The notes below the pieces were generated by a model that worked only from the letters and a program-made list of their open reading frames with translations, was not told where the DNA came from and ran no database searches. The position numbers and the translations under genes are program-made. From positions 1 to 64,000 of the forward strand of contig CACWHC010000009.1 of NCBI GenBank assembly GCA_902760645.1: DNA of 64,000 bases, in the 5' to 3' direction. This document shows positions 25,465-35,135 of the stretch, one piece after another (within the stretch, counting starts at the first letter, position 1; each line of letters opens with the position of its first letter). The stretch comes from an uncultured bacterium (GTDB taxonomy: Bacteria; Cyanobacteriota; Vampirovibrionia; Gastranaerophilales; Gastranaerophilaceae).

Positions 25465-25632
25465 GTTACAACAGGTGTGGCTCTTACCGCAGGCTTTAGA
25501 TGGTATATCGGACGCAATAAGGATGATAATAAAACTCTTGAGAAGAATGTCGGCAATAAGACTGTTGTTAAAAAATCAACAAAATCTTCCCGTAACATCA
25601 GAGCAAGATATGAAAAATATTTTGAAAATTAG
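25465..25632 (+). pseudogene. C-terminal remnant of a truncated gene
   Basis: A 55-codon open stretch without ATG reads TTGVALTAGFRWYIGRNKDD ... SSRNIRARYEKYFEN and stops at 25630-25632. It begins with half of a glycine-rich hydrophobic segment, like the single membrane helix in the protein at 59915, and ends with a basic tail. A TAA lies just upstream. It looks like the 3' end of a gene whose 5' part was lost where the ADP-ribosyltransferase-like gene now sits. Confidence 0.45.
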
Positions 25633-25732
25633 TTATTAATTCTGTATTTTGTTATATAAAATCTCTCTTGTTTTTGAATTATGTCCTTTGTATAATATTC
25701 CTATTGTACGAATATAAATAGAGGAATAAACA

Positions 25733-27277
25733 ATGAATAAGAGAGTATTATTGTGTATTATGGACGGTTGGGGAATTAGCTCTAATCATCCGGAATATGA
25801 TGCAACAGTTCTTGCACATGCCGAAAATGTAACACGTTTGGAAAAAGAATATCCGTCAATAACAATTCATGCGGACGGTGAATATGTAGGACTTCCTGCA
25901 GGACAGATGGGAAACAGTGAAGTCGGGCATTTGAATCTCGGTGCAGGAAGAATTGTTTATCAGGATTTATCAAGAATTAATAATGCTATAAAAGACGGTT
26001 CTTTCTTTAAAAATGAAAGATTTATAATGGCTGTAAATCATGCTAAATCAAATGATTCGTCATTACATATATTTGGTTTGGTGTCAACAGGCGGAGTTCA
26101 TTCTTCTTTGGATCATTTATTGGCACTTATAAAATTAGCAGCAGATGAAGGGTTGAAAAAGGTATATGTACACGCTTTTTTGGATGGCAGAGATACTCCG
26201 CCTCAAAGTGCTTGTACTTTCCTGGAACCTGTTGAGGCTGAACTAAAAAAATATAACTTGCCTCCTGTAGCAACCGTAATTGGCAGATACTATATTATGG
26301 ACAGAGATAATCGCTGGGACAGAGTTGAAAAAGGCTATAACGCATTGCTTCTTGGCGAAGGGGAACACGCTTCTTCTGCTATTGAAGGGGTAAAAGCATC
26401 TTATGCACGCGGTGATAATGATGAATTTGTTCTTCCGACTGTTATTGGTGGCGAAGAAAGCAGAATTAAGGACAATGATTCCGTTATATTTATAAATTTC
26501 CGTCCGGACAGAGCAAGAGAAGTTTCAAAAGCTTTGAATTTCTCTGATTTTGACGGTTTTAACAGAAAAAAAGTCTTAAAAAATCTTTGTTATGTAACTA
26601 TGACTAAATACAATGAAGATTTTGAATTTCCTGTTGCTTTTCCAAAGGAACATCTTGTAAATATTTTAGGTGATGTTTTGGAAGCAAACGGTATAAATCA
26701 ATTCAGAACTGCTGAAACAGAAAAATATGCTCATGTTACATTCTTCTTTAACGGTGGAATAGATGAGCCTCAACCTCACGAATCAAGAGTACTTGTTCCT
26801 TCACCGAAGGTTGCTACTTATGATTTGCAGCCGGAGATGAGTGCACCTGAAGTTTGTGAAAATGTTATTAAGGCAGTAAATAATCCTGATTACGGATTTG
26901 TACTTGTGAATTTTGCAAATCCTGATATGGTTGGGCATACGGGTGTTATAGAAGCAGCTACTAAGGCTTGCAAAACTGTTGATGAGTGTGTTGGTAAGAT
27001 TGCGGAAGAATGCAAGAAAAATAATGTTACAATGTTGCTGACGGCTGACCATGGTAATGCTGAAGTAATGGTAAATGCGGCTACAGGTAAACCTCAGACT
27101 GCACATACTACAAACAAAGTTCCTTTTGTTATTATAAACGGACCTGAAAATCTTGAATTGAAGGAAGATGGTGCATTATGTAATATTGCTCCGACGGTTC
27201 TTGAATTATTGGGAATTGAACAGCCTAAGGAAATGAATTGCGAATCACTTATTAAATCAGCAGTTTCCGTACATTAG
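25733..27277 (+). CDS. gpmI: 2,3-bisphosphoglycerate-independent phosphoglycerate mutase
   Basis: 514 aa, normal for iPGM. Interconverts 3- and 2-phosphoglycerate with two Mn ions in the cytoplasm. Alkaline-phosphatase-fold motifs are present: CIMDGWGIS, GNSEVGHLNLGAGR (with the phosphoserine Ser), ARGGVHS-type STGGVHSSLDH, FLDGRDTPP, FRPDRARE, and the second metal half GHTG...TADHGNAE...HTTNKVPF. GAGGAATAA precedes ATG 25733. It is followed 19 bp later by the SNF2 gene. Confidence 0.96.
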   Translation: MNKRVLLCIMDGWGISSNHPEYDATVLAHAENVTRLEKEYPSITIHADGEYVGLPAGQMGNSEVGHLNLGAGRIVYQDLSRINNAIKDGSFFKNERFIMAVNHAKSNDSSLHIFGLVSTGGVHSSLDHLLALIKLAADEGLKKVYVHAFLDGRDTPPQSACTFLEPVEAELKKYNLPPVATVIGRYYIMDRDNRWDRVEKGYNALLLGEGEHASSAIEGVKASYARGDNDEFVLPTVIGGEESRIKDNDSVIFINFRPDRAREVSKALNFSDFDGFNRKKVLKNLCYVTMTKYNEDFEFPVAFPKEHLVNILGDVLEANGINQFRTAETEKYAHVTFFFNGGIDEPQPHESRVLVPSPKVATYDLQPEMSAPEVCENVIKAVNNPDYGFVLVNFANPDMVGHTGVIEAATKACKTVDECVGKIAEECKKNNVTMLLTADHGNAEVMVNAATGKPQTAHTTNKVPFVIINGPENLELKEDGALCNIAPTVLELLGIEQPKEMNCESLIKSAVSVH

Positions 27278-27296
27278 TTAAGGATAAAAAAGTAAA

Positions 27297-30266
27297 ATGA
27301 CAACAAATACAGATTGGAATATTGATTTTTCAATAAAAAAGAATAATGTTGATGAATTGTTTTTTAATCTTTCGGAAAATCCTGAAGGGTTTAAGAATAA
27401 AGATTTTCGTTATACATTGAGCTTGATTTATCAGACTATTGAAGACGAATTCAAAGATGTATTTGTTGCTCCTCACAGTCCTGCAAGAAATACGGATTTC
27501 TTTTTGATTAATGAGGGTGGTAAGCTGTCATTCTTTGTCACTCCAACAAACAATTTTGAATATTATCTGAAGTCAAAAGGTTCTCTGTTCAGATTTCGTT
27601 CGCAGGTTTTGGACGAATATGTCGGCTATTTTCTGAATCTTGATTTGGTTATGGATTATTTTGGCAGTTTTGGTGAAATAATTGATATAGAGTCGGTTAC
27701 GCCTACTTTTATGTATATGAATAATCTTGCACATTTCGTAATGAAATTGATTGAAAAATTATATTTTATTCCGGTAGTGAAAGAAAATAATTCGATGTTC
27801 AAAATTGTTTATGAGCCGATTATACCCAATCGGCAGGTTGCAAGAATAATTAATTTGTTTGAGGAAAACATTCCGGATAATCTTTTTGTGAAGGGTGAAA
27901 AACCTAAGAGTTTTGTTAATGAATTTATTCATTATTATATGAATTATGTAATTTACAAGTTCCTTGGAATTAAGGCATATAAGTTCAAGGATGTTAAATC
28001 CGGTACATATATGATAAAAGACCTTGAACAGCGTTCCAATATGAGAGGTATTCCTATTGCAGAAAATATTGCACAGTGGTTTGATGAATTATATTTAGGC
28101 AAATATGACGTAATACCGTTCTTTAAAATTGACAGGATTGAAGATGAATTATTCAGATTAAAGGTTTATATTAAAAATAGAAAAACCGGTGATAGTGTGC
28201 TTATTGATGATTTGTACCATGAAGAAACTATCTTTGACGCAAATTCATCAGATATAGCCAGAATCGTTGAAAAACAATTAAATTATGCAATCAGGTATAT
28301 GCCGGAATTGGAAGATTTGTTTGAAGATGAAGAAAAACTTGCTCTTGATTTAAATCTTAATGAAGTTTATAAGATTATTACCCAGACTGCATATTATCTT
28401 CAAAAAGCACAAATAGAAGTTATACTTCCAAAAGAGCTTGTGAATATTGTTGTTCCGAGAGCTTCAATTAATGCTAAAGTTAAATCATCACGTTCAAAAG
28501 ATTTGGCAGATTTGTTTAACAATACATCATCAAGTAAAATTGCTTTGGACGATATTCTTGATTTCTCTTATGAAATTGCAATAGGTAATGAAAAGATTTC
28601 TCTTGAAGAATTTAATAAGCTTGTAGAAGAAAACAGCGGTCTGATTAAATATAAAAACAAGTATGTCTTAATTGATAAGGAAGAAAGTAAAAAGATTTTT
28701 GAACAGATTGCAAAAGCTAATCTAAAGTCATTGTCAAGGATGGAGCTTATTCATGCTTCAATGTCAGGTCAGCTTTCTCAATATGAATTTGACTATGATG
28801 ATGCTTATGCAAGAGTAATTCAGGACTTTACAAAACCTGTTGATGTCACACCGCCGGATGCTTTAACAGGTGAATTAAGACCTTATCAGCAAACCGGTTT
28901 AAAATGGTTATGGACAAACGTTACAAAAGGTTTCGGCGTTTGTATGGCAGATGATATGGGATTAGGTAAAACTATTCAGGTAATAAGTTTAATCCTAAAA
29001 CTAAAAGAAGAAGATAAATTAAAGAAGCCGGTGCTTGTTATTTGTCCGACTACTCTTATGGGTAACTGGATGAAGGAATTACAGATGTTTGCCCCATCTT
29101 TGGATGCTGTTGTATATCACGGTACCGAAAGAAAACTTGATATTGAACACGATGTTATTCTGACTACTTATGCAATTATGAGAATTGATGTAGAAGAACT
29201 TAAAAAGCACAATTGGGGTATGGTAATCGTTGATGAGGCTCAAAATATTAAAAATCCTGATACTGCTCAGACTTTGGCAATAAAAACTCTTAAATCCGAT
29301 ATAAAAGTTGCTATGACCGGTACTCCTGTTGAAAACAGACTGACTGAGTTGTGGAGTATATTTGATTTTATTAATCAGGGTTACTTAGGCAGTTTAAGAG
29401 AATTCCAAAAGAGTTATGCTATTCCGATTGAGAGATTTAAGGAAAATTCCCGTGCTGCCAAATTAAAAATGTCTGTTTCCCCGTTTGTTTTAAGACGTCT
29501 AAAAACCGACAAGAATGTTATTTCAGACTTGCCTGAAAAGATGGTGCTAAACGAATACTGTTATTTATCTAAACAGCAGGCAGTTCTTTATGAAAAGACA
29601 TTGAATGAAATGATGGATAAAATCAGTGAATTTTCAGGTATTAACAGACGTGGTAATATCTTTAAACTTATTACAGCACTTAAACAAATCTGTAACCATC
29701 CATATCAGTTCTTAAAATCCGGTGATATGACAAGAGAAATGTCAGGCAAGCTGGATAAGTGTATTTCTACGTTAGAAAGTATTTTAGATAACGGAGAGAA
29801 ATCTCTTATCTTTACGCAGTACAAGGAAATGGGGGATATTCTTTGTAAAGTAATAGCAGAAGAATGCAATACCGAGCCGTTATTCTTCCATGGTTCTCTG
29901 ACGGTTCCTCAGCGTGAAGAATTAATTAATAAATTCCAAAACGATGACAATACAAAGGTTATGATATTGTCGCTTAAAGCAGGCGGTACAGGCTTGAATT
30001 TGACAAGTGCTACTAATGTTATTCACTATGATTTATGGTGGAATCCTGCAGTTGAAGATCAGGCAACCGACAGAACTTATCGTATAGGTCAGGATAAGAA
30101 TGTAATGGTTCATCGTATGATTACTCTAGGTACTTTTGAAGAAAAAATTGATGAAATGCTTAAATCCAAAAAAGAACTTGCGGATTTGGCTATTTACGAA
30201 GGCGAAAAGATTATTACAGAGCTTACGGACGAAGAAATATACGAAATATTTACACTTACGGCTTAG
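27297..30266 (+). CDS. SNF2-family DNA-dependent ATPase/helicase
   Basis: 989 aa. The C-terminal half is a complete SWI2/SNF2 engine: LRPYQQTGLKWLW, DDMGLGKTIQ (motif I), TLMGNWMKE (Ia), VDEAQNIKN (II), AMTGTPVENR (III), then the helicase-C domain with LIFTQYKEMGD, LKAGGTGLNLTSATNVIHYD and DQATDRTYRIGQ (VI). The N-terminal 500 residues are helical and unrecognised, without a SWIM zinc-finger; they match the size of bacterial SNF2-associated regions. It remodels protein-DNA or DNA-RNAP complexes in families where this is known (RapA, HepA). Operon partner gpmI gives no functional clue. Confidence 0.92.
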   Translation: MTTNTDWNIDFSIKKNNVDELFFNLSENPEGFKNKDFRYTLSLIYQTIEDEFKDVFVAPHSPARNTDFFLINEGGKLSFFVTPTNNFEYYLKSKGSLFRFRSQVLDEYVGYFLNLDLVMDYFGSFGEIIDIESVTPTFMYMNNLAHFVMKLIEKLYFIPVVKENNSMFKIVYEPIIPNRQVARIINLFEENIPDNLFVKGEKPKSFVNEFIHYYMNYVIYKFLGIKAYKFKDVKSGTYMIKDLEQRSNMRGIPIAENIAQWFDELYLGKYDVIPFFKIDRIEDELFRLKVYIKNRKTGDSVLIDDLYHEETIFDANSSDIARIVEKQLNYAIRYMPELEDLFEDEEKLALDLNLNEVYKIITQTAYYLQKAQIEVILPKELVNIVVPRASINAKVKSSRSKDLADLFNNTSSSKIALDDILDFSYEIAIGNEKISLEEFNKLVEENSGLIKYKNKYVLIDKEESKKIFEQIAKANLKSLSRMELIHASMSGQLSQYEFDYDDAYARVIQDFTKPVDVTPPDALTGELRPYQQTGLKWLWTNVTKGFGVCMADDMGLGKTIQVISLILKLKEEDKLKKPVLVICPTTLMGNWMKELQMFAPSLDAVVYHGTERKLDIEHDVILTTYAIMRIDVEELKKHNWGMVIVDEAQNIKNPDTAQTLAIKTLKSDIKVAMTGTPVENRLTELWSIFDFINQGYLGSLREFQKSYAIPIERFKENSRAAKLKMSVSPFVLRRLKTDKNVISDLPEKMVLNEYCYLSKQQAVLYEKTLNEMMDKISEFSGINRRGNIFKLITALKQICNHPYQFLKSGDMTREMSGKLDKCISTLESILDNGEKSLIFTQYKEMGDILCKVIAEECNTEPLFFHGSLTVPQREELINKFQNDDNTKVMILSLKAGGTGLNLTSATNVIHYDLWWNPAVEDQATDRTYRIGQDKNVMVHRMITLGTFEEKIDEMLKSKKELADLAIYEGEKIITELTDEEIYEIFTLTA

Positions 30267-30512
30267 TTAAAGCCGTTCTGTTTATAAATTGTGCTTAAAT
30301 ATTATAATTTTAATTTTTCCCGATTCAAATTTCTGTATAGGGGTGTAGTTTTTATATATTAAATCACATATATTTTGTCCGAAATATCTTTTTTGTATTT
30401 CAAAAGAAAAGATTGCATAATATTTATTTCCAAATCAGACTATATCAAATAATAATTAAAAATACAATAAACATTATGAATACGGGTTTATTGTACGATT
30501 ATGTAAGGAATT
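30267..30512. other. Gene-free, AT-rich spacer
   Basis: No gene, RNA or repeat stands out in these roughly 245 bases between the SNF2 stop and a terminator. Confidence 0.5.
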
Positions 30513-30546
30513 AAAAAAATCCGATGATTAATTCATCGGATTTTTT
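30513..30546. terminator. Terminator, mainly for the minus-strand gene
   Basis: AAATCCGATGA-TTAAT-TCATCGGATTT hairpin with A-run on one side and T-run on the other, so it can work in both directions. Confidence 0.88.
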
Positions 30547-30566
30547 AGATTAAGTATATTTAAATA

Positions 30567-31370
30567 TTAGGCACTTCTGAATCTTGGATCTCTTGCAACC
30601 ATTTCCTGCAGCATTTGTAACTGCTGCGGATCTACCCCCTGAGAGAACGGGTTCGTTGAACCTGTATCAAATCCTCCTTGTTGCTGCATATTCTGAGCAG
30701 TTTCCTGTTGGATTTCTTCTTTTTGTTCTGTATAACTTTTACCTACAATAAGTCCTGTTAACCATTCTCCGACCATACCTCCTAAGATACCTCCAACTAT
30801 AGGTATCGGACAGATTGCCTGACCTATTGCCATACCTGCGGTAAATCCTGTGATTTTAGCACCGGTTTTAAGTAATTCTGCCCCGCCGCTTACAAGTCCG
30901 CCATCTTTTGTCGCTGCAAATATGTTTGGTATTTGGGTTGCTGCATATATTAATGAGCCGATTAAAGGTAATCTTTTACCGATTGCACTGCCGGCACCTT
31001 TAATACTGCCCCATAGTGCTGATTTGCCTGCCGAGGTTGCTGTAGCTCCTCCTGCTTTCCATGCACTGCTTACTTCTGACGGGAATTTTTTTAATGTGTT
31101 TCCTACATATTTAAAGAAACCACCTTCTTTTGCCATTACGCCATTATATGCTTTTTCTGTTTCCAAGAAAGATTCTCTGAGTGATTGTCCGAAATTTTTA
31201 AATCCGCGTCCGCCTACATATTTGCCGGATGCGTCTTTTGTACCTCTTACGAGTTTTTCCAAAGCATCTTGATGGGTTACCATACCGTCACCCCAATAAT
31301 AAGGTGCCATTTTCGCAACTCGTTTAACGTTGTTCCAATTTACATACGGAGGAATTGATAAACTTACCAT
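30567..31370 (-). CDS. Hypothetical glycine-zipper protein, 267 aa
   Basis: Start ATG 31370 with GAAGG upstream; the TTG at 31385 is part of the leader. The N-terminal half is soluble with aromatic and basic residues (YYWGDGMVTHQDALEKLVRGTKD). The centre is Gly/Ala-rich (GGATATSAGKSALWGSIKGAGSAIGKRLP). It is followed by a glycine-zipper membrane-active segment (GFTAGMAIGQAICPIPIVGGILGGMVGEWLTGLIVG, about 180-215). The C-terminus is Gln-rich and ends in RDPRFRSA. Such zippers insert in membranes, as in pore formers and effectors. No signal peptide; function unknown. Confidence 0.65.
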   Translation of the reverse strand: MVSLSIPPYVNWNNVKRVAKMAPYYWGDGMVTHQDALEKLVRGTKDASGKYVGGRGFKNFGQSLRESFLETEKAYNGVMAKEGGFFKYVGNTLKKFPSEVSSAWKAGGATATSAGKSALWGSIKGAGSAIGKRLPLIGSLIYAATQIPNIFAATKDGGLVSGGAELLKTGAKITGFTAGMAIGQAICPIPIVGGILGGMVGEWLTGLIVGKSYTEQKEEIQQETAQNMQQQGGFDTGSTNPFSQGVDPQQLQMLQEMVARDPRFRSA

Positions 31371-31523
31371 AACTACTACCTTCAAATTAAATTAACACTA
31401 ACCTACATTTATAGAAAGTTTTTTTATTATACAGAATTGCTTAATTAATAAATTTTGTAACATTAGTTTACAATTTACTAACGGATATGTTTTTGATAGA
31501 ATGCTCAAAAAGAGAGGTTATAA

Positions 31524-32564
31524 ATGCTTAAACGGCTTTTTACGGTTAAGAATATTATATTTTTGATACTTGTAGGATTGATTTTATTAATTCTTCCTAA
31601 AATAGTAAATGTTCTGTTATTATTTTTTGCAGCGTATGTAATTGCCTGTGCTTTAAATCCTTATGTAAACAGGATGGAAAAGTTAACAGGAAGAAATTTG
31701 GCTTCCGTAATTGCCGTATCTGTCAGCGGAATAGCGATTTTCGCATTGTTTATTCCTATTTTGGTGATGACAATTAAAGAGGTAAGAAATTTTATTTTGG
31801 GTATGCCTGAAAAAATTATGTTACTTATATCTTATCTTCATACACATCAGATATTCGGGAAAAAGCTTGCAGATTACGTGTCAATGGATAATATTCTTCC
31901 TAATAAAGCGGAGCTTGCAGGGAATCTCGTAAACCAGTCCTGGTCTATTACTGTTGGTGTTTTTGAAATCGCTGTTATTGCTATTGCTTTAATGATGATA
32001 GTATATTATCTTCTTTCTGACAGAATATATTTAAGAAACAAATTTATTGAATTTTTTCCGTTAACTATGAAAAAAAGGGCGGATAAAATATTACAGACAA
32101 TCAGTTATAAAGTAGGCGGATATGTTACTGCACAAATTCTTTCTATGGCAGCTGTCGGCATAATGACAACGATATTCCTGTTTTTCTTAAATATTGATTA
32201 TGCTGTTTTATTAGGTCTTATAACGGGTATTTTGGATATTATTCCTATTGTTGGTCCTACAGTAGCGCTTTGTATTGTTTTACTGGTTGCATATCCGATA
32301 AGTTTTGTTAAAGTAATACTAATCGTTCTGTTATTTATTATTGCCCAGCAGCTTTCAAACTATATTGTAAGACCGCTTGTATTTAGCAAATGGATGAAAC
32401 TTCATCCGTTAATGATATTTTTAGCCCTGTTCCTTGCACAGCAATTTCTTGGCTTTTGGGGTGTAATCTTGTCTCCTGCGATTGCAGCGACTGTGTGTGT
32501 GCTGATAGATGAACTCTATCTTACACCGATTAATGCGGATGTTTCGGAGGATTTTGATGCTTAA
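31524..32564 (+). CDS. AI-2E family (PerM/YtvI) transporter
   Basis: 346 aa with about eight transmembrane segments. Paired N-terminal helices (NIIFLILVGLILLILPKIVNVLLLFFAAYVIACALNPYVNRME) and the family region around GLITGILDIIPIVGPTVALCIVLL and PLVFSKWMKLHPLMIFLALFLAQQFLGFWGVILSPAIAATV are typical of AI-2E/PerM proteins. Members export AI-2 or exchange ions; substrate here unknown. GAGAGG precedes ATG 31524. Its last 8 bp overlap the radical SAM gene. Confidence 0.92.
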   Translation: MLKRLFTVKNIIFLILVGLILLILPKIVNVLLLFFAAYVIACALNPYVNRMEKLTGRNLASVIAVSVSGIAIFALFIPILVMTIKEVRNFILGMPEKIMLLISYLHTHQIFGKKLADYVSMDNILPNKAELAGNLVNQSWSITVGVFEIAVIAIALMMIVYYLLSDRIYLRNKFIEFFPLTMKKRADKILQTISYKVGGYVTAQILSMAAVGIMTTIFLFFLNIDYAVLLGLITGILDIIPIVGPTVALCIVLLVAYPISFVKVILIVLLFIIAQQLSNYIVRPLVFSKWMKLHPLMIFLALFLAQQFLGFWGVILSPAIAATVCVLIDELYLTPINADVSEDFDA

Positions 32565-34101
32565 TTCGTCCGAAAAATTTTTTTACAGTCCGATAACCAA
32601 TAAGTCTGCCCAAACTAATGTCTGGATGGCTTTTCCGGGACCGGAATCGTTTGCGATGTCTTCACTCGGATATTTATGGTTATTTAAAAATATTGATGAA
32701 ATATCTGATATAAATGTTGAAAGAGTATACAGTGACACTAAAAAAACTGTTTTAAAAAAGGAAGATATTAACCTAATCGGATTTTCATTCACTTTTGATA
32801 CGGATTTTATGAATATATTTTCTATGCTGGATAAATTTAAAATTCCGCTGAGAAGTTCTGACAGAAAAAGCGGGTTTCCTTTTGTTTTTGCGGGCGGACC
32901 TGTGGTTACGGCAAATCCCACTCCTTATGAAGAATTTTTTGATTTTTTTGTCATAGGTGACGGAGAAAAATTAAATTTGGATATAATAAATCTTTATAAA
33001 GAAAATCCAAATATTTCCAAATCAGAATTTTTGGATAAAGTTTCAAAGTTGGACGGGATATATGTTCCTCATTTATCAAAAAAAGTTAATAAGAATACAG
33101 AAAAACTTACGGACTGTATTTATACCCCCATAATCAGCGAAAGTGCGTTTTTCCCGAATACTTTTATTATGGAAGCTGCAAGAGGTTGTGCAAACAGGTG
33201 CGGTTTTTGTATTGCATCATACCTGAATTTGCCTCTAAGATGTATTCCTTATGAAAAAATTATTGAAACAATAGAACTTGGTTTATCCAAAACAAACAAG
33301 ATTGCACTTTTGGGTGCACAATTAAGTGCTCACCCGAGATTTGGCGATATATGTAATTATATACTTGAAAAGATTAAAAACGGACAAAATATTGAAATGA
33401 GTGTGTCGTCCCTGAGAGTTGATTCAATAACAAAGGAAGTTTTGGAAACACTTGTTGCCTGCGGACAGAAAAATGTTACTCTTGCGGTAGAAGCCGGTAG
33501 TGAAAGACTTAGAAAAGTTATAAATAAAAATCTGACAAAGCAGCAGATATTTAAGGCTGCGGAAATTGCCAAAATCGCAGGGTTAAAAGGGTTTAAGTTT
33601 TACGGAATGCTTGGTTTACCTACGGAAACTCAGGAAGATATTGATGAAATGATTTCTCTTGCAAAAGAATTGAAGTCTGCTTACAAGGGATTTGATATTT
33701 CGTTCGGGTTTTCAACATTTGTGCCGAAGCCGAATACTCCGTTTCAGTGGATTGGCAGAGAGGATACAAAGACACTTGAAAAGAAAAGTAATTACATAAA
33801 AAAAGAAATGCACAAACTTGGGGTTCACACAACGGTATCAAGTGTAAAATGGGACTATTGGCAGGCTGTATTATCAAGGGGGGACAGCAGATTAGCTGAT
33901 GTATTAGAGGAAGTTTACCGTGAGGGCGGGAAACTCGGTGCATATAAGAAGGCTGCATTAAAATTTAACCTTGATACAGATGAAATTGCTTACGGCAACT
34001 GGAATTTTGAAAAAGAATTACCGTGGGATTTCATTGAATGCAATCCGGGAAAAGAATTTTTGATAAAAGAAAATAAAAGATTAGTGGTTGAGAAAATATA
34101 G
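32557..34101 (+). CDS. Radical SAM protein with N-terminal B12-binding-like domain
   Basis: 514 aa from ATG 32557 (GGAGG upstream, overlapping the transporter stop by 8 bp). Residues about 1-150 look like a Rossmann B12-binding domain (LIGFSFTFDTDFMN ... FVFAGGPVVTANPTPYEEFFDFFVIGDGE). The radical SAM core starts with AARGCANRCGFCIASY, the CxxxCxxC [4Fe-4S]-SAM motif, and continues with SLRVDSITKEVLE, EAGSERLRKVINKNLTKQQI and GLPTETQEDIDEM. No TRAM domain follows, so it is not MiaB or RimO. Substrate unknown; the neighbouring transporter gives only weak context. Confidence 0.88.
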   Translation: MLNSSEKFFYSPITNKSAQTNVWMAFPGPESFAMSSLGYLWLFKNIDEISDINVERVYSDTKKTVLKKEDINLIGFSFTFDTDFMNIFSMLDKFKIPLRSSDRKSGFPFVFAGGPVVTANPTPYEEFFDFFVIGDGEKLNLDIINLYKENPNISKSEFLDKVSKLDGIYVPHLSKKVNKNTEKLTDCIYTPIISESAFFPNTFIMEAARGCANRCGFCIASYLNLPLRCIPYEKIIETIELGLSKTNKIALLGAQLSAHPRFGDICNYILEKIKNGQNIEMSVSSLRVDSITKEVLETLVACGQKNVTLAVEAGSERLRKVINKNLTKQQIFKAAEIAKIAGLKGFKFYGMLGLPTETQEDIDEMISLAKELKSAYKGFDISFGFSTFVPKPNTPFQWIGREDTKTLEKKSNYIKKEMHKLGVHTTVSSVKWDYWQAVLSRGDSRLADVLEEVYREGGKLGAYKKAALKFNLDTDEIAYGNWNFEKELPWDFIECNPGKEFLIKENKRLVVEKI

Positions 34102-34102
34102 T

Positions 34103-34807
34103 TTACCACGGGTAATCGTCTTTAATTTCCCATCCGTCTGTCTGGATTAATGCTCCGCAATATGCTCCTGAATGCATAGTATGATTTTTCTTGCAGGAGT
34201 ACCCTTGTGTTTTATAATACTCTCTGTCTGCACCTTCTGTTAAGCCGTAAAATATTAATCCCTTGTCCTTCAATAGCATTAAGAAAAAAACATCTTTCCC
34301 TGCTGTATTTGGGTTTTGCGGACCATTTATATCGACCCAAATTTCTGTCCATGTATTTCTTGCCCAAACTCCAAATATAGTTCCGTTTGCTAATACTACG
34401 CTGTAAGAATTATTTGCTGAGCCATTTCTATAATTGTCAGGAAAATCGCCTAAAAACTTGTAGTTTTCACCCCAGCACTCATTACTGTTAGGTTTACAAG
34501 TTTTTACAATTTTTAAATATGGTTTAAAATATCTTTCATAAAAGATTTTATTTTGTTCATAATCACCACCGTGAACATCTTGAGTGTCATCGAGTCCTCC
34601 CATATCCCAGTACTGAAGTTCACCGTTGTGTGCTTCGGATTGCTGAATTGCCTGCAAAAGTATTGAATATGTTTGTTTTAGTCTGTTTACGGTTAAGTTT
34701 TTTTGATAGCGTTGAAGCAGTGTAGGCAATGTCATAGCTGCGACTACCCCGATTATTCCCAGCGTAATAAGAACCTCCGCAAGTGTAAAACCTCTTTTAG
34801 AAAACAT
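34103..34807 (-). CDS. Prepilin-like protein, 234 aa
   Basis: MFSKRGFTLAEVLITLGIIGVVAAMTLPTLL is a complete class III signal peptide: basic leader, Gly before Phe cleavage site, then the hydrophobic assembly helix. The globular part contains paired Cys (CKPNSNEC, CKKNHTMHSGAYC) and the repeated element DINGPQNPNTAGKDVFFLM, found almost identically in the first prepilin (DINGQKNPNKLGRDVFFLE). It ends in DGWEIKDDYPW. A type II secretion/type IV pilus-like pseudopilin is the best call, processed by a prepilin peptidase not in this window. It is divergent from a small HTH gene 91 bp away. Confidence 0.88.
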   Translation of the reverse strand: MFSKRGFTLAEVLITLGIIGVVAAMTLPTLLQRYQKNLTVNRLKQTYSILLQAIQQSEAHNGELQYWDMGGLDDTQDVHGGDYEQNKIFYERYFKPYLKIVKTCKPNSNECWGENYKFLGDFPDNYRNGSANNSYSVVLANGTIFGVWARNTWTEIWVDINGPQNPNTAGKDVFFLMLLKDKGLIFYGLTEGADREYYKTQGYSCKKNHTMHSGAYCGALIQTDGWEIKDDYPW

Positions 34808-34898
34808 TACTCAATACTCCAATATAATTTATAACATATACTATTATATATTATAACTTACTATGAGTAATATGTCAATCTTTATATAATTATAACTA
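34808..34898. promoter_or_regulatory. Divergent promoter region between prepilin and HTH genes
   Basis: AT-rich. TTACTCA (34809-34815) and TGAGTAA (34864-34870) are inverted copies that could bind the HTH protein. TATAAT at 34885-34890 is 8 nt before the HTH ATG 34899, which has no SD. Confidence 0.4.
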
Positions 34899-35123
34899 AT
34901 GAATAAGCAAGAATTACTTAAAAAATTTGGTAAAAACGTTAAAATCGAACGTATTAAAAAGGATTTAACTCAAGAACAATTATCAGTAAAATTGGATGTT
35001 AATCAAAATTATATTGCTTGCATAGAACGTGGCAGACAAAATATGTCATTGGGTAAAATACTGGAGCTTTCCAATGCTCTTGATGTGGATATTCAAAAGC
35101 TGCTAACTTTCACGAGTGATTAG
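34899..35123 (+). CDS. XRE-family helix-turn-helix regulator, 74 aa
   Basis: A single Cro/C1-type HTH: FGKNVKIERIKKDLTQEQLSVKLDVNQNYIACIERGRQNMSLGKILELSNALDV. It has no effector domain. It is divergent from the prepilin at 34103-34807 and likely controls it or itself. The same layout (prepilin and a divergent small HTH) recurs at 48609-49689. Confidence 0.9.
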   Translation: MNKQELLKKFGKNVKIERIKKDLTQEQLSVKLDVNQNYIACIERGRQNMSLGKILELSNALDVDIQKLLTFTSD

Positions 35124-35135
35124 ATGGTTTGTTAA

